Position numbers and translations under genes: made by a program. Under the pieces are notes generated by a model. That model was not told where the DNA came from and ran no database searches. It was given only the letters and a program-made list of their open reading frames with translations. Positions 38,068 to 64,000 of a stretch of 64,000 bases of DNA are shown piece after piece. The DNA lies in NCBI GenBank assembly GCA_027625915.1, contig JANTQA010000036.1:7089001-7153000 (forward strand), given 5' to 3'. Each line of letters begins with the position of its first letter. Position 1 is the first letter of the stretch. The stretch comes from Anaeramoeba flamelloides. Lineage: Eukaryota; Metamonada; Anaeramoebidae.

Positions 38068-39557
38068 GATTTAAAATTAGTCCAATAAACCCTATTTCTT
38101 GTTAATATATTGATATCATACTTTCACTGGCTTTTTTTTTTTATTACTACAGTGTCACGAGTATTTGAATTCTGAATGGGAAAATTTTTTGACTTCCTTT
38201 ACCAGACTAAATTAATAAAGAGAGTTTTCAAAGTAGGTCGGTATTTATGACTTTCTATTTGAAAATTGGAAATTGAAAATCAAGTGCAATTTTTTTCCAT
38301 TTAGAATTCAAAAACCAGTCTTATAGTTTGAACATTGGTGATTTTTTTGAATGAGTTCAAGTTAAAACCAATGATTAGTAACAATACAAGAGAATGACTA
38401 GAGAAATCTTGAATTTTATTACTTTTCTATTTTTTTTTCAACAAAAAAATTGTTTTCGCGACAACTTCATTTTTAGATGCATTTAAGGTTTACAATTCCT
38501 GAAATTTGAAAAAAGATTATCTTGTACTGTTTGTGACCACTTGTTAATTTGGTACTTAGATGATCGATCTTGTGCTTGGTATAGGCTTTAATAGTGGTTC
38601 AAAATGGAAATTTTTGACTATTTATTTTTTTTTTAGAAACACTAATTTAAGAGTGTAAGATTAATAGATTGGCAGTTGTTCAAGAATAAATTTTGAGTTT
38701 TGAGTTGTAGAAGAAAATTTTTAATTACTCTTCTGTCAATTAACAAAATGAAAAAAAAAATATATATATAAAAGCTCCCAATAAAACCAAACTTAAAAAT
38801 TTCAATCAACAACCCAAAAACCACATTTTATTATAACTTAAGTTCCAGCTAATTAATCTTAGAGTCTTCAATTAGTGTTTCTAAAAAAAAAATAAATAGT
38901 CAAAAATTTCCTTTTTGAACCACTATTAAAGCCTATACCAAGCACAAGATCGATCATCTAAGTACCAAATTAACAAGTGGTCACAAACAGTACAAGATAA
39001 TCTTTTTTCAAATTTCAGGGATTGTAAACCTTAACTGGAAAATAAAAAGATCAAAATTTTCCTTTATCTTCCCAAAAATTAAAATAAATCACAAAAACAC
39101 TGGTTCGAAAAAGGGAAATTAAAAATTTAAGCTGATTTTAAGAATTAATAATAAGAAATATTGCATGACTGATTAAATTTTTTCTGGATAGCCGAATGAA
39201 AATTTTGTTCGATTTATTTTGTAATAAATTGTAGTACAGAATCTACTTGTTCTGAAAGAAAACCAAGGTAGGTGACTCGGCCATTAAATCATAAAAAAAA
39301 TAAGATAATTGATAGAAACAGAAATGGGAAAAAATTTTCACTTTATTTTCATTTTTTTCTTATTCATTGATTAAAGACACAACCGACCTCTTGAGAACTC
39401 TCTTTATAAGAGAAAAATCTGGAAAAGGAAGTGAATAGTTTTTCCCATTTAGAATTCAAATACTAGTGGCGCGGTAGGAATATTATAAAAAGAAACTAAT
39501 AGAATGATAACAACATTTAAACAAGAAATAGGGTTCTTTGGATAAATTTTAAAAAAG
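38068..39557. mobile_element. Outer foldback element, about 1.5 kb
   Basis: Left arm 38068-38260 and right arm about 39363-39557 are inverted: aaaccctatttcttgtt pairs with aacaagaaatagggtt, and aagagagttttcaaagtaggtcg pairs with a cgacctcttgagaactctct-type stretch. The loop holds the complete smaller foldback K at 38484-39032, so K inserted into this one, or the two arose together. Confidence 0.65.
38484..39032. mobile_element. Foldback element K, copy 2 (549 bp, arms about 165 bp)
   Basis: Arms 38484-38650 and 38868-39032 are nearly perfect inverse copies: gtggtcacaaacagtacaag pairs with cttgtactgtttgtgaccac, and gatcgatcatctaagtacca pairs with tggtacttagatgatcgatc. The loop (about 220 bp) resembles that of the copy at 25086-25639. 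The high arm identity implies a recent origin. Confidence 0.82.
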
Positions 39558-40247
39558 AATTTTCAAGAAATTGAAATCTCTTATTACCAAGAACAAGAAA
39601 ATTTTTACGTTTATTATCCAAATAAAATTAATTCAGTTTTTTTACAGAGCCAATAGTTACTAATTAGAATAAAGCAATTTTTTATGAACCCTTACAAATT
39701 GTTAAATTTTGTTCACTTATCATATTCCCTAACAAAAAATCGAACTCTTTATTTTAAGAATTTTCAACTTTTGCGAAATTTTAAATCGAATTTTAAAGTT
39801 TTTTTTTGTAAGAGAAAGGAATATTTTGTTTCTTTTCTTTTTAGAAAAAAACAGCATACTACATGAAGCTCTTTGAATACTAATCTTCAAAAATGTTAGG
39901 GTAAAATAATTTTTCAAATTTAAAACTCGAAGGTATCTTTTGTCAAGAAATTTTTTTCCAATCAGACACTTAGTAAGGTGTCTTAAGTTAAAAAAGAAAA
40001 AAAAAAATTTTTAAGTGGAAATCTTATTTTCGAATTTTTCGATTTGTAAACAAATACAACCTAGAATACACTTTGAGAACTGTTAAAGCTCAACAAAGAG
40101 TATTTGGATTTTTTGGCGAAACTTTAATTTTATTTTTTTGTTTTTGAATAATCTTTTTTTGTTTTTTCAATCTTTAACAAATCCAGTCTTCCAATAAAAC
40201 CGATTAGTCTTTAAATTTCAAATACAAATTGCTTTAAAATTTTAATT

Positions 40248-47626
<7,379 letters not shown>

Positions 47627-47670
47627 TCATATATTATAATCTATTTATTTGAAGATTCAAATATTATGTA

Positions 47671-47701
<31 letters not shown>

Positions 47702-49150
47702 TTGGTTATCAAAAAAAAAAAAAAAAACAATCTTTTGTTGCTTTACTAAAACAAAGAAAAACATAAATTTACGAATTATAATTTTTTAAATATATCAAGA
47801 ATTAATTATGGCCAAAATAAAAAAAAAAAATTAATAAAGTACAAAAATAACAATTTTTATCTTTTTTTTTTTTTTGTTTCCATTTATATATCTGTATGTT
47901 TATTTTTAAATAAATGTGAAAATTCTTAAACCCCTTATCACCCAGGGTTGACCTAAATTTTATCAAGTTTAAAATAAAAGATTTAAAATGACATTGATGT
48001 GCTGATATATTTATTTTGTTATTTGTATTTAATCCAGATTTGAATTATAATAAAAAGTCAAAATCAACTTTTTTTCAAACAAAGGTGCACACCTCTCAAA
48101 TCATCAATACTATATAATTTGATAGTTAATAAGATAATTGCTTATTGGTGATTTTCATTTGAATTTTTCATTTTTTCAATTTTTTGTGTTTTTATTTATA
48201 TATTTTGAACATTTGGAAAATTAAAAAAACAAGATAAGAAGAAACCAATTTTGAAATAATCTAACAGTGTATAAATGGAAATAGTTTAAGTTTGATTTTG
48301 AAGGAGCTAGATATAGAAATTAAGAAAGGACATATATTGGATTGATGTATGGAACAAAGAAAAGAGAAAATAATGAAAAAAAAAACAATTCCAACAAAAC
48401 ACCTAGATGAATTGCAGCTTTATATTAAATATGAGACATTAAAGAACAAACGTTTGACGTGTAAAGAGTTATCAATAAAATGTTGAGAACTTTTTCCCAA
48501 TTTGCCTGGTTCATAGGTTTTTATCGGTTTTATAATTTCTTTCCCCTTTACAATTTACAAAACGAGATTTCTCATTTCAAAAAAAAGAGATATATCAATT
48601 TTTATAATATTGAATTTTAATTTTTATTGTTTTCAATTAATGAGTCTTAAATATACAGTGAATAGTTTTTAATTTTGTTATGAAATTGATATTATTATTT
48701 TTTATTAATATTTATAATTATTTTTCTTCTCTTTTTTTTATTTGATAAATTTTCCTTAATTGCTCCTTTCTCTAAATAAATAAACAAGAACAATAAATTT
48801 CCGAATTTTGGAAAAAATTTATTGATCTTTTAATGAATATTATGATTTGCTTCTGAAGAATTTTTTAATTATTTAATGATAAGAAATTAAAGTACAAAAA
48901 TAACTAAAAATAAAAATTTTGCTGAAAAAAACATTTATTTAATAAAATACTTTTTTAAAAAAAAAGATCAATAATAACAGGTTTAAAATAAATTATAACA
49001 TAAATAAAGAAAGACAAATAAGTAGAAGTAATAGTAAAAAAAAAAAAATAAATAAAAGGATTTAAACCAAAAAAAAAAAAACAATAAAAGAAAGGAAAAG
49101 ATAAAGGAAAAGGGAAAAAAAAATAGATATCAAAAATTTATAATTTAAAT
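47627..49150. other. Convergent spacer between Ras and the NDR-type kinase
   Basis: 1.5 kb between two 3' ends. Directly after the Ras stop come long T and A runs (47670-47720, 47820-47875) that probably include the 3' untranslated region. The L repeat (48070-48592) lies in the middle; the last 500 bases before the kinase stop are A-rich on the plus strand. Confidence 0.6.
48070..48592. repeat. L-family repeat, right copy flanking Ras exon 4
   Basis: Inverse of 46627-47142. Anchors: caaacaaaggtgcacacctc, ttattggtgattttcatttg, gacgtgtaaagagttatc and aaacgagatttctcatttc. It starts about 445 bp after the Ras stop codon. Confidence 0.75.
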
Positions 49151-57413
<8,263 letters not shown>

Positions 57414-57771
57414 GTAAAACTTTTGGATTTAGTCTTTGTTTAACAAATGTAAAAAAAATGATTTTTTGTTTTTTGAAAATTTTTTTTGATATAAATCCTT
57501 CATTCTAATTGAGAAAATATTGAAATCACACCCAAAATTAAATAAAATTGGAATTGTTTTGAAAGACAAAAAGATTTTATTGCATATTTTTACACAAAAT
57601 TTTGATTTGTTTTTTATGATTTATAATGTGGCAACTGAAGTGAAATAAATTAATTTGTCTTTTTATTTTTTTGTGAGCTTCTATTTATGGAGTGAGAAGT
57701 GTTTCAATTTTACCTGGAAAATTTCATTGTGTAATAGTAGAAGATAGATCTTAAGGGAGTAACAACTTAAG

Positions 57772-57962
57772 GGTTGAGTCATTACGGTGAAATTTTTTAT
57801 TCTGAAATGGAAAAAAACTTTTTAGTAATTTTATTGAGGACCTAATACCAATCAAAAACCAACCAACCTATGATGTACTATCGATCTCCAAAAATCAACA
57901 ACTAAAAATGAGGACATTTTTAGAAAAAAGCGCCAAAGAGCGACACTCAATTTCCAATTAGA
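57772..57962. repeat. Dispersed direct repeat (pairs with 7745-7935)
   Basis: See the shared words given for the copy at 7745. It ends inside the left arm of the hairpin at 57925, so the hairpin partly overlies the repeat. Confidence 0.5.
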
Positions 57963-58029
57963 ATGGTTGTGAATTATAATTCTGAAAACAACTATGTCAG
58001 TTTTGAAGTGTCGCTCTTTGGCGCTTTTT
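57925..58029. repeat. Hairpin with GC-richer arms
   Basis: Left arm aaagcgccaaagagcgacac (57927) and right arm gtgtcgctctttggcgcttt are exact inverses; the full arms are about 26 bp with a single-base difference, and the loop is about 52 bp. GC content of the arms is well above the surroundings. Confidence 0.8.
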
Positions 58030-58600
58030 GAGATCTTGTTGACTTTTTTTTTCTTTTTTTTCTTTTTTCAAATGAGTTATTTTTATTGAAAGACTATAAC
58101 CTAATCCTTACTTGGTCAAATTTAGAGGGGTTTAAAATAACCACAAATCAGACTGAATCGAATAAAATTGATTGCGAAATACAAGAAATCAATTTGTTTT
58201 AAATTAAAGAAATTTAACCTCTTTTGAAAAAGAAAATGAGAAAAGATCAATTTTTTTTTAAAATTTTGATTTTTTGAAATTGAGAACTCTTTTTCTTCGT
58301 TGAATTTTTTATCAAAGAGATCCTATGGAATTTTTTTTTTTTGTTATTTGAATTTTGTCAACCAAAAGAAGGCCTATTTCACAATATCCTTTTTGGTCTC
58401 AGGTCACCCCTTGAGTATGGTGCCTTTTCACGGTAAATGACTAGACCCTTAAAGTCAAAATTTTCATTTTTTAAAAAATTGAAACAAGAATATTCGAAAA
58501 CATCATTTTTTACTTTTGTTTTGTATAGGTGCTTTTTAGGAATCAAAGTTGATGTTGAAATACAATTCATTAATTCAAATTTCAGAAGTAAAATTAAATA

Positions 58601-58690
58601 CAACAATAGAATGTTAAGTTGTGTTTTTTATCTACTTGGGAAATTTTATGTGGTTTACCTTTTGTTCTTATCTCACCATTCTATTGTGAG
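58601..58690. mobile_element. 90-bp MITE-like inverted repeat, copy 2
   Basis: Left arm caacaatagaatgttaag, right arm cttatctcaccattctattg, same length and arm sequence class as 24832-24919, different loop. Confidence 0.65.
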
Positions 58691-59695
58691 ATTTTATTTT
58701 ATGTTGGAAAAAAAATTCTGAAATTGTTTTGAAAAGAAGGATTTTTTAAATAGTAAAAATAAAACAAAATCACAACTATATAAACAACATAGTTTTCAGA
58801 TCGAATTAATATGTACAAAACAGTTAAAGTGTTGTTTTCTGGTCTCAAACTCTAATGTTAATTGAACCTAATCTAAAATTTGAAATGAACAATATGTATT
58901 AAAAAAACATAAAATGAGAGAGTGATAAATAATCTTAAGATCTTTCATTTAACGTTGAAGGACTTTCTGAAAAGTTTTCAATTTAAACCCTAGTGTTGTT
59001 AAAAAATGATTGTTAATAGTGATTTTTTTCTTGAAGATAATTAAAAATAGAGAATGTGTTTAATGATATCTATTATCATGGGTATTTGAATTGTATATAA
59101 ATTTGATAGAATAATAAGTTGAGATTCAAGTGTATTATTCATTACTTGATACGTAATGTTGTTGTTGAGGTTCAATCAACCCTTCAACCAAGTCTAAAAC
59201 CACAAGAAAAATATCTTTTGATCAGATCACTGTTTTAATTATTTTCTTTTTAGTTCTTTTTCAAAATTAAATTGATTATTATTTTAAAGATCTTTGGGTT
59301 TATCCAAATTATTATTTTATTACATTCTAAAATATCTTAAAAAAGTATGAAATCCGAATGTATTTTTAATACTAGTATGAATACCAATATCATGGAATAT
59401 CATTTGAATCTTATCTAATAGAATCACACAATTCCCAAATATTAGACTTTTTTATTAAAATTTATTCAGAATTTGAAAAAAAAATACGAAATTCATCTTT
59501 TGAAAAGAATAATTATTATGAATTCAATGATATTTCAAAATTCACAAAATAATAAATTTACAAGATTGGAATAGTGATAAAAAAGAATCTTTTTTTATTT
59601 TATTATTCTGATGTATTAAGTAACATTGTTGAGTTAAAGTTCATTAAATATTTTCAAAAAAGTTTGAAATAAATCAAAAAATAAATTTTGATTTT

Positions 59696-60381
59696 GTCAA
59701 AGTGGCCCCTATTTTTTTTCGAATATCAATTATTTTATATAATTGACCTTTGAAGAACAAATAAGAAATAAGCAGAATTATACACACCCAAGAATTGTTG
59801 ATATCTCCTGAGAAATAAAACTAATTAATCAATAGAAAATCTTAAAGATTGAAAAACTCAAATTCTTTGGGGAAACATTGAGAAAACAACAATGTTCCTT
59901 TTGATCTCCTACAAGTATTTGAATAATAAATAGGAACCAATTTTCACTTTATTTTTCATACTTTTATTTTAAAAATAAAGTCCCCAAACGAAGTGTGTTG
60001 GGATTTAAGCTCTCTATTTGAAAATAAAAAAATAAATGAAGTGAAAAATTTTTCACATTTATTAATCAATAATGATGATCTAAGATCTTCTTAAAATTCC
60101 AATAGAAATCAATATTATTTCTCAACAATCATTTTCACAGTTTCAATGCCATTAGAATTACACTTTTTAACCAAGCGGCTATTGATCTTGTAATAAAAAA
60201 AAATTTTACAACTGAATTATATGTTGAACAAAAAATCGAAAAAAAAAAAACAGAAATGTGCAAAAAAGTGAAAAAATGATTTCAATTTTGAAAATTTCCA
60301 GAATGAATTTTTTCTTCTAATATCCAATCAAGCCCTTTCAATATGTGTAATTTTATTCATTACAACTGGTCCCCCTTGACT
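59696..60381. mobile_element. MITE-like element E, copy 4 (reverse)
   Basis: Left end ttgtcaaagtggcccc, right end cccccttgactgg. Reverse of copy 1 and almost the same length (about 686 bp), including the tccccaaac..gttgggattt block and tcaacaatcattttcaca. This and copy 1 are the two most complete members. Confidence 0.75.
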
Positions 60382-62194
60382 GGAAAATTGTAGGGTTTTA
60401 AGTTATAAAATATGATATTTTTAAGGGGGGTTCAAAAGAATTATTTAGAAAATATCTTAAAGGTGATTTTGTAAAATACCAACAAAAAGTTGGTTTCTAT
60501 TTTATGAATGATAAATAAGTTACTAAAAAATCTTAAGAAAGGTTAAAAAAAAAAAAATTAAAAAATAATTATTATTTTAATTTTTTTTATCTCTAGAATA
60601 GTTAGATTTGGAGAACACTTAAAATTATATTCAAATAATTACAAAATATTATATAAATAAAATCTGAAAAACTAACGTGAATGGGTTTAGTGTGACATTT
60701 TATATCTCAAAAAAATAATCTCAATAAAAAATTGAATAAATTTTTTTTTTATTATTTTCTCTAAAATTTTAATTGTAGATATTCATAAAATTAAAGTGTT
60801 ATATATATATTTTTTTTAAAATTTTGAGAATCTAGAACATAAGAGAACCAATTAAATCTTTAATAAATTATCATATATCCCAATACCAGTGATTATTATG
60901 GTGTGGCTACCCCAATAACAATTCAATTGATTTGATAATTTAAATAAAAAATCAGTTAATTTCCAAAATAAAAAACTATTAAAAGAGTAACAGATGAGAG
61001 GTATGTGAAATTAATGGTTAGTCTAACTTTTGATAATTCACACTTTAATTAACTTTTGAAATTGAAATTCTTTTCAGGGTATCTTCATTTTCTTAGCAAA
61101 ATTATTGTAAATAATATGCAATGTTTTACCGAGACAGCCAAGCATTTTTTTTTAGATTTGAAATAATATTCTCTTTTAAACTTTTTTTATTAATTAATTG
61201 GTAGTATAAAATTAATATAACTTGCTTGTAGTGATTACACCCATCTCTATTGAATTTATTACAAATTATATTCTTCAAAATAATTTACAAAAAATGAAAA
61301 AAAATCACACTTTTTTAGACAAAGTAAGTTGCTGCTAATTTTAATACAAAATCTACAAAAATATCATTAGGAAACAAACGATTTTTTAACAATAAAATAT
61401 TTTTTTGAGGGTTTTCCTTCTATTAGAAATTCTATCAAGATTAAGTACATTTAGATAAAATATCAAAAAGATGAACCAATTTTCAAACATATAAATTCTA
61501 TTAATAATTGAGAGTTGATACATTTATAGATTTAATTGAGGTAATCTCTTAAAAGAAAAAAAGTTGATTTATTCTGGGGGATAGATTGGCCTAGTATAAA
61601 AATTCTGATAATTGGGATAGTACTTTTTGAACAAATTATAAAACAATATTTATGGTCAAATGTAAAAAAAAGTGAAATAAGGAAAAAAGTTCAACACATT
61701 TTAATTGTTAATATTAATCAAGCCGGAAAAAAAAAAGTAAAAATCAATTACTAAAAGAAATAAATTAACTTTGAAGAATAATAAATTATATTATTTTCAA
61801 TTGGATCAACAAAAACAATTTATATCTCCCTTATACATCAAAATCTGATAAGTGATTTTGAACTCGCAAAAATAGTCGAATTTTTTGAACAAATTTTTAA
61901 TAATTGATCTTTCAAATAGAAAAATCCCATCATAACAAAAGATAGTATTAAAAAACTGATATTGTGCTGAATACTTCATTTTGTCTTGATTTATTTATTT
62001 TTTCTTTTATTCATCGACCTAACTTTGTTTTCAGGTTCTAATAAGGTAGCCCAATTCTAAATTTGTTTACTTTTTTTCTCAAATGCTTAAAATAAATTTT
62101 CCCCACTCCTTTCAAAAATACTAATACAGAACTTAGACTTAGAAACACAAATATAAACAATGATTTTTTTTTTTTCCATTTTTTACTCATATAA

Positions 62195-62350
62195 ATTTTA
62201 TTTTTAATTAGAAGAAGAGTTACGAAGGAAAAGTATAAGTTGTTACTTGCGAATATTCATATTCTGAAAGAATAATGTCTGAGTATTTTGTAAAGAAAAA
62301 CTAAAAAAAGTACAGTGATCAAAATAATACCTTATCCAACAACAATATGT
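62195..62350. repeat. H-family repeat, partial copy 3
   Basis: Begins agaagaagagttacgaagg and continues with gttacttgcgaatattca and gatcaaaataat-type words matching the first third of the copy at 27755. The rest is missing. Confidence 0.4.
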
Positions 62351-63090
62351 CCTGTTTCAAAATATAATCCGTGCTTTTTCTTATTCTTGTTTTAGTGCAA
62401 CACCCAATTAACTAAACGATAGTATACTTCTCTAAGGTCAAATCAATTTTGAACCTAAACTCAATGTAATTTTTCGTAAAATTTGAAATGTTCAATGAAC
62501 TTTGTTGGAGATTTTTCATAATATCCTCAATTTTTTTGAAAATTTTTTGGGTTTACTCAAAATTTGAATATATTTGAGATAAATTTTCTATTTGATCCTT
62601 TATTTTTAGAATTTCTTTTTAAATAATAGAACTTTCAGAAATCAACACTATATTTAATTAGGGTTTATTGTACGTTTATTTGATCAATTAATATACAGTT
62701 CTTCAAAAGAAAAAAAAAACACGCTTTTTATTTTGAAATATGGTTTAAATTTTTTTGCACGCTTTATTTTGACACCAGTAATTCCAAGTTCTATAAATAA
62801 ATCTTAAAACAAATTGAGTTTAATTAACCTAAAAACACGTCCTTGAAATGATTAAAACAGAGAAAATGTCCAAGAAATGACCTAATTCTTGATTAATAAA
62901 TTGAAATCAAATCTTATTCATTTTTTCTTCATTTTTTTTTTGCTTTTTTTTTTTTCAAAAACTTTCTTCTCTCTTCTTACAAAAAAAAAAAAAAACCCAA
63001 CTCTCATTCAAGAATAAACTTTATCAAAATAAAAAAAAACAAATAACCAAAGAAAACCAACCAAAAAACAAAAAACAAAATAAAAAACAA

Positions 63091-64000
63091 ATGACTTGGT
63101 ATCCCAATAAAGATAATCTTCTTTCAATTTATGAATTATTAAACCAAGCCCAAGAGGGCTCTACAAAAATCCAACAGGGTGTGTATGCCGAATTAGAGAG
63201 GTTTAATGAGGAGCTGCAAGATTTTAATAAATATTTGCTGTCCATCTTCTTAACAACAGACGAGAATGTGTCACTCGTTATCCAGGAGCTTGCTGGCTTA
63301 ACCTTAAAAAACAATCTCCATTTCGATGACTACGACGAGATCAAGTATTTACAAGGCAATTTATTAGAAGGACTCAAGCATCCAGAAAGGAAGATCAGAA
63401 GGACGAGTGGATCTGTAATTTCATATCTCATCTCAAAAACAAACTTTGCAAGCTGTGGCAATTTATTTCCCTTTTTGTCTGAATTACTCTCAGCCGAAGA
63501 ACCTATTTTCATCCATTCTTCCTTAAATTGCTTTATGAATTTACTAGAGGACAATTCCAATGTGTATGAAAATGATTTGCTCGAATCCAAACTTGATTTA
63601 ATGATCGAGAAAACCATTCTCTTAAGCCACCACGAATTATACGAAATTAGATTTCTAAGCTTAAAATGCATAATTAGGATGCTGTTTTTCATGCCCGATC
63701 CATTAATCAAGGAATTTAATAATTTTTTAAAGCACCTAATTGTGCTGATTGAAAAGGAAGAAAAATTGATAATGGTGCAAGCCATTGCGCAGTGTGTCAA
63801 TATATTAATTAGTTTACATTTCTCACGTGTCAGTTTTTTAATTGAAGAGCATTTAATACCTTGGATGCTTCAACTAACGTCCAACGATGAAGAAGAATTA
63901 TCGTTAGAGGGCTGCCGATTCTGGGCTTGCTTTCGTGAGATTAAAGAGGCCCGCAAACTGTTGGTCCCAAAATTGGAAGAATTGGTTCCCATTCTTTTAG
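63091..64000 (+). CDS. TNPO1: Transportin (importin beta-2/karyopherin beta-2), N-terminal part
   Basis: Nuclear import receptor for PY-NLS cargoes such as hnRNP proteins; binds RanGTP through its N-terminal HEAT repeats. Open for 303 codons with no intron from ATG 63091 and running off the window end. It starts MTWYPNKDNLLSIYELL, aligning with the N-terminal HEAT 1 of human TNPO1. LAGLTLKNNLHF matches the conserved LSGLILKNN block; later LEGCRFWACF matches LEACEFWLTL. The frame covers about the first six or seven HEAT repeats of an expected 18-20 in about 890 residues. Codon use is richer in G and C than in the USP gene, as expected for a well-expressed gene. The start is the first ATG after the A-rich leader, and it is the residue expected from the family. 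TNPO3 or importin-beta are less good fits. Confidence 0.92.
   Translation, partial: MTWYPNKDNLLSIYELLNQAQEGSTKIQQGVYAELERFNEELQDFNKYLLSIFLTTDENVSLVIQELAGLTLKNNLHFDDYDEIKYLQGNLLEGLKHPERKIRRTSGSVISYLISKTNFASCGNLFPFLSELLSAEEPIFIHSSLNCFMNLLEDNSNVYENDLLESKLDLMIEKTILLSHHELYEIRFLSLKCIIRMLFFMPDPLIKEFNNFLKHLIVLIEKEEKLIMVQAIAQCVNILISLHFSRVSFLIEEHLIPWMLQLTSNDEEELSLEGCRFWACFREIKEARKLLVPKLEELVPILL

Larger units (their letters stand above)
35916..40247. other. Divergent spacer between LSG1 and Ras starts
   Basis: 4.3 kb between two 5' ends, so both promoters should lie here, near 35920-36200 and 39900-40247. No promoter motif is recognisable; the 100 bases before the Ras ATG are T-rich, then A-rich. The middle holds palindrome cluster C3 (36519-37425) and a nested foldback (38068-39557). 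A small hairpin, agacactt..aaggtgtct, lies near 39964-39984. Confidence 0.55.
57414..63090. other. Divergent spacer between the kinase and transportin starts
   Basis: 5.7 kb between two 5' ends, so both promoters should be here. Contents: a dispersed repeat (57772-57962) leading into a perfect hairpin (57925-58029), a 90-bp MITE (58601-58690), an E element (59696-60381) and a fragment of the H repeat (62195-62350). Before the transportin ATG is a T/C-rich tract (62925-62980) and then an A-rich, nearly G-free leader (63060-63090). Between 60400 and 62150 nothing was seen. Confidence 0.55.

Overview
The window is nuclear DNA of a very AT-rich eukaryote with standard code and GT-AG introns. Proteins carry long Asn, Asp and Lys/Glu tracts, and coding islands sit in AT-rich, repeat-filled DNA. 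This looks like an amoeboid protist. Low-complexity style recalls Dictyostelium, but the very large introns and spacers do not; Amoebozoa or Anaeramoebae are guesses only.

By joining exons across splice sites I reconstruct six genes. (1) 3936-2859, minus: unrecognised 320-residue Lys-rich and acidic protein, 2 exons. (2) 24054-10025, minus: a giant USP9X/FAF-type ubiquitin hydrolase, 4 exons, 3510 residues. (3) 35915-26667, minus: LSG1, the circularly permuted GTPase of 60S ribosome maturation, 4 exons, 687 residues. (4) 40248-47626, plus: a classical Ras GTPase, 4 exons, 189 residues, CaaX box CIIL. (5) 57413-49151, minus: an NDR/LATS-type AGC kinase, 4 exons, 505 residues. (6) 63091 to the window end, plus: the N-terminal 303 residues of transportin (importin beta-2). 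Reading frames and splice phases agree at every junction. No functional cluster is implied; these are housekeeping and signalling genes.

Intron lengths fall into two classes: seven short ones (89-209 bp) and six giant ones (2.0-6.5 kb). The giant introns and the spacers are packed with short non-coding repeats, mostly families with inverted ends: foldback elements, MITE-like elements with CAGTCAAAGG or TTAAGGGACTAGT ends, a Tc1-like insertion, a 1.1-kb family ending in an A-run, and five clusters of nested palindromes sharing the modules CCTAGGTTTTCCAGAATTC and AAAACCTAGAACACTT. No transposase, reverse transcriptase, rRNA, tRNA or CRISPR was recognised.

The most unusual things are the nested palindrome clusters, Ras exon 4 lying between two inverted copies of a 0.5-kb repeat, an iterated 14-bp motif in opposite orientation around 2 kb of USP intron 3, and a possible orphan coding fragment inside LSG1 intron 3. 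Repeat boundaries were read by eye and are approximate to about 10-30 bases.
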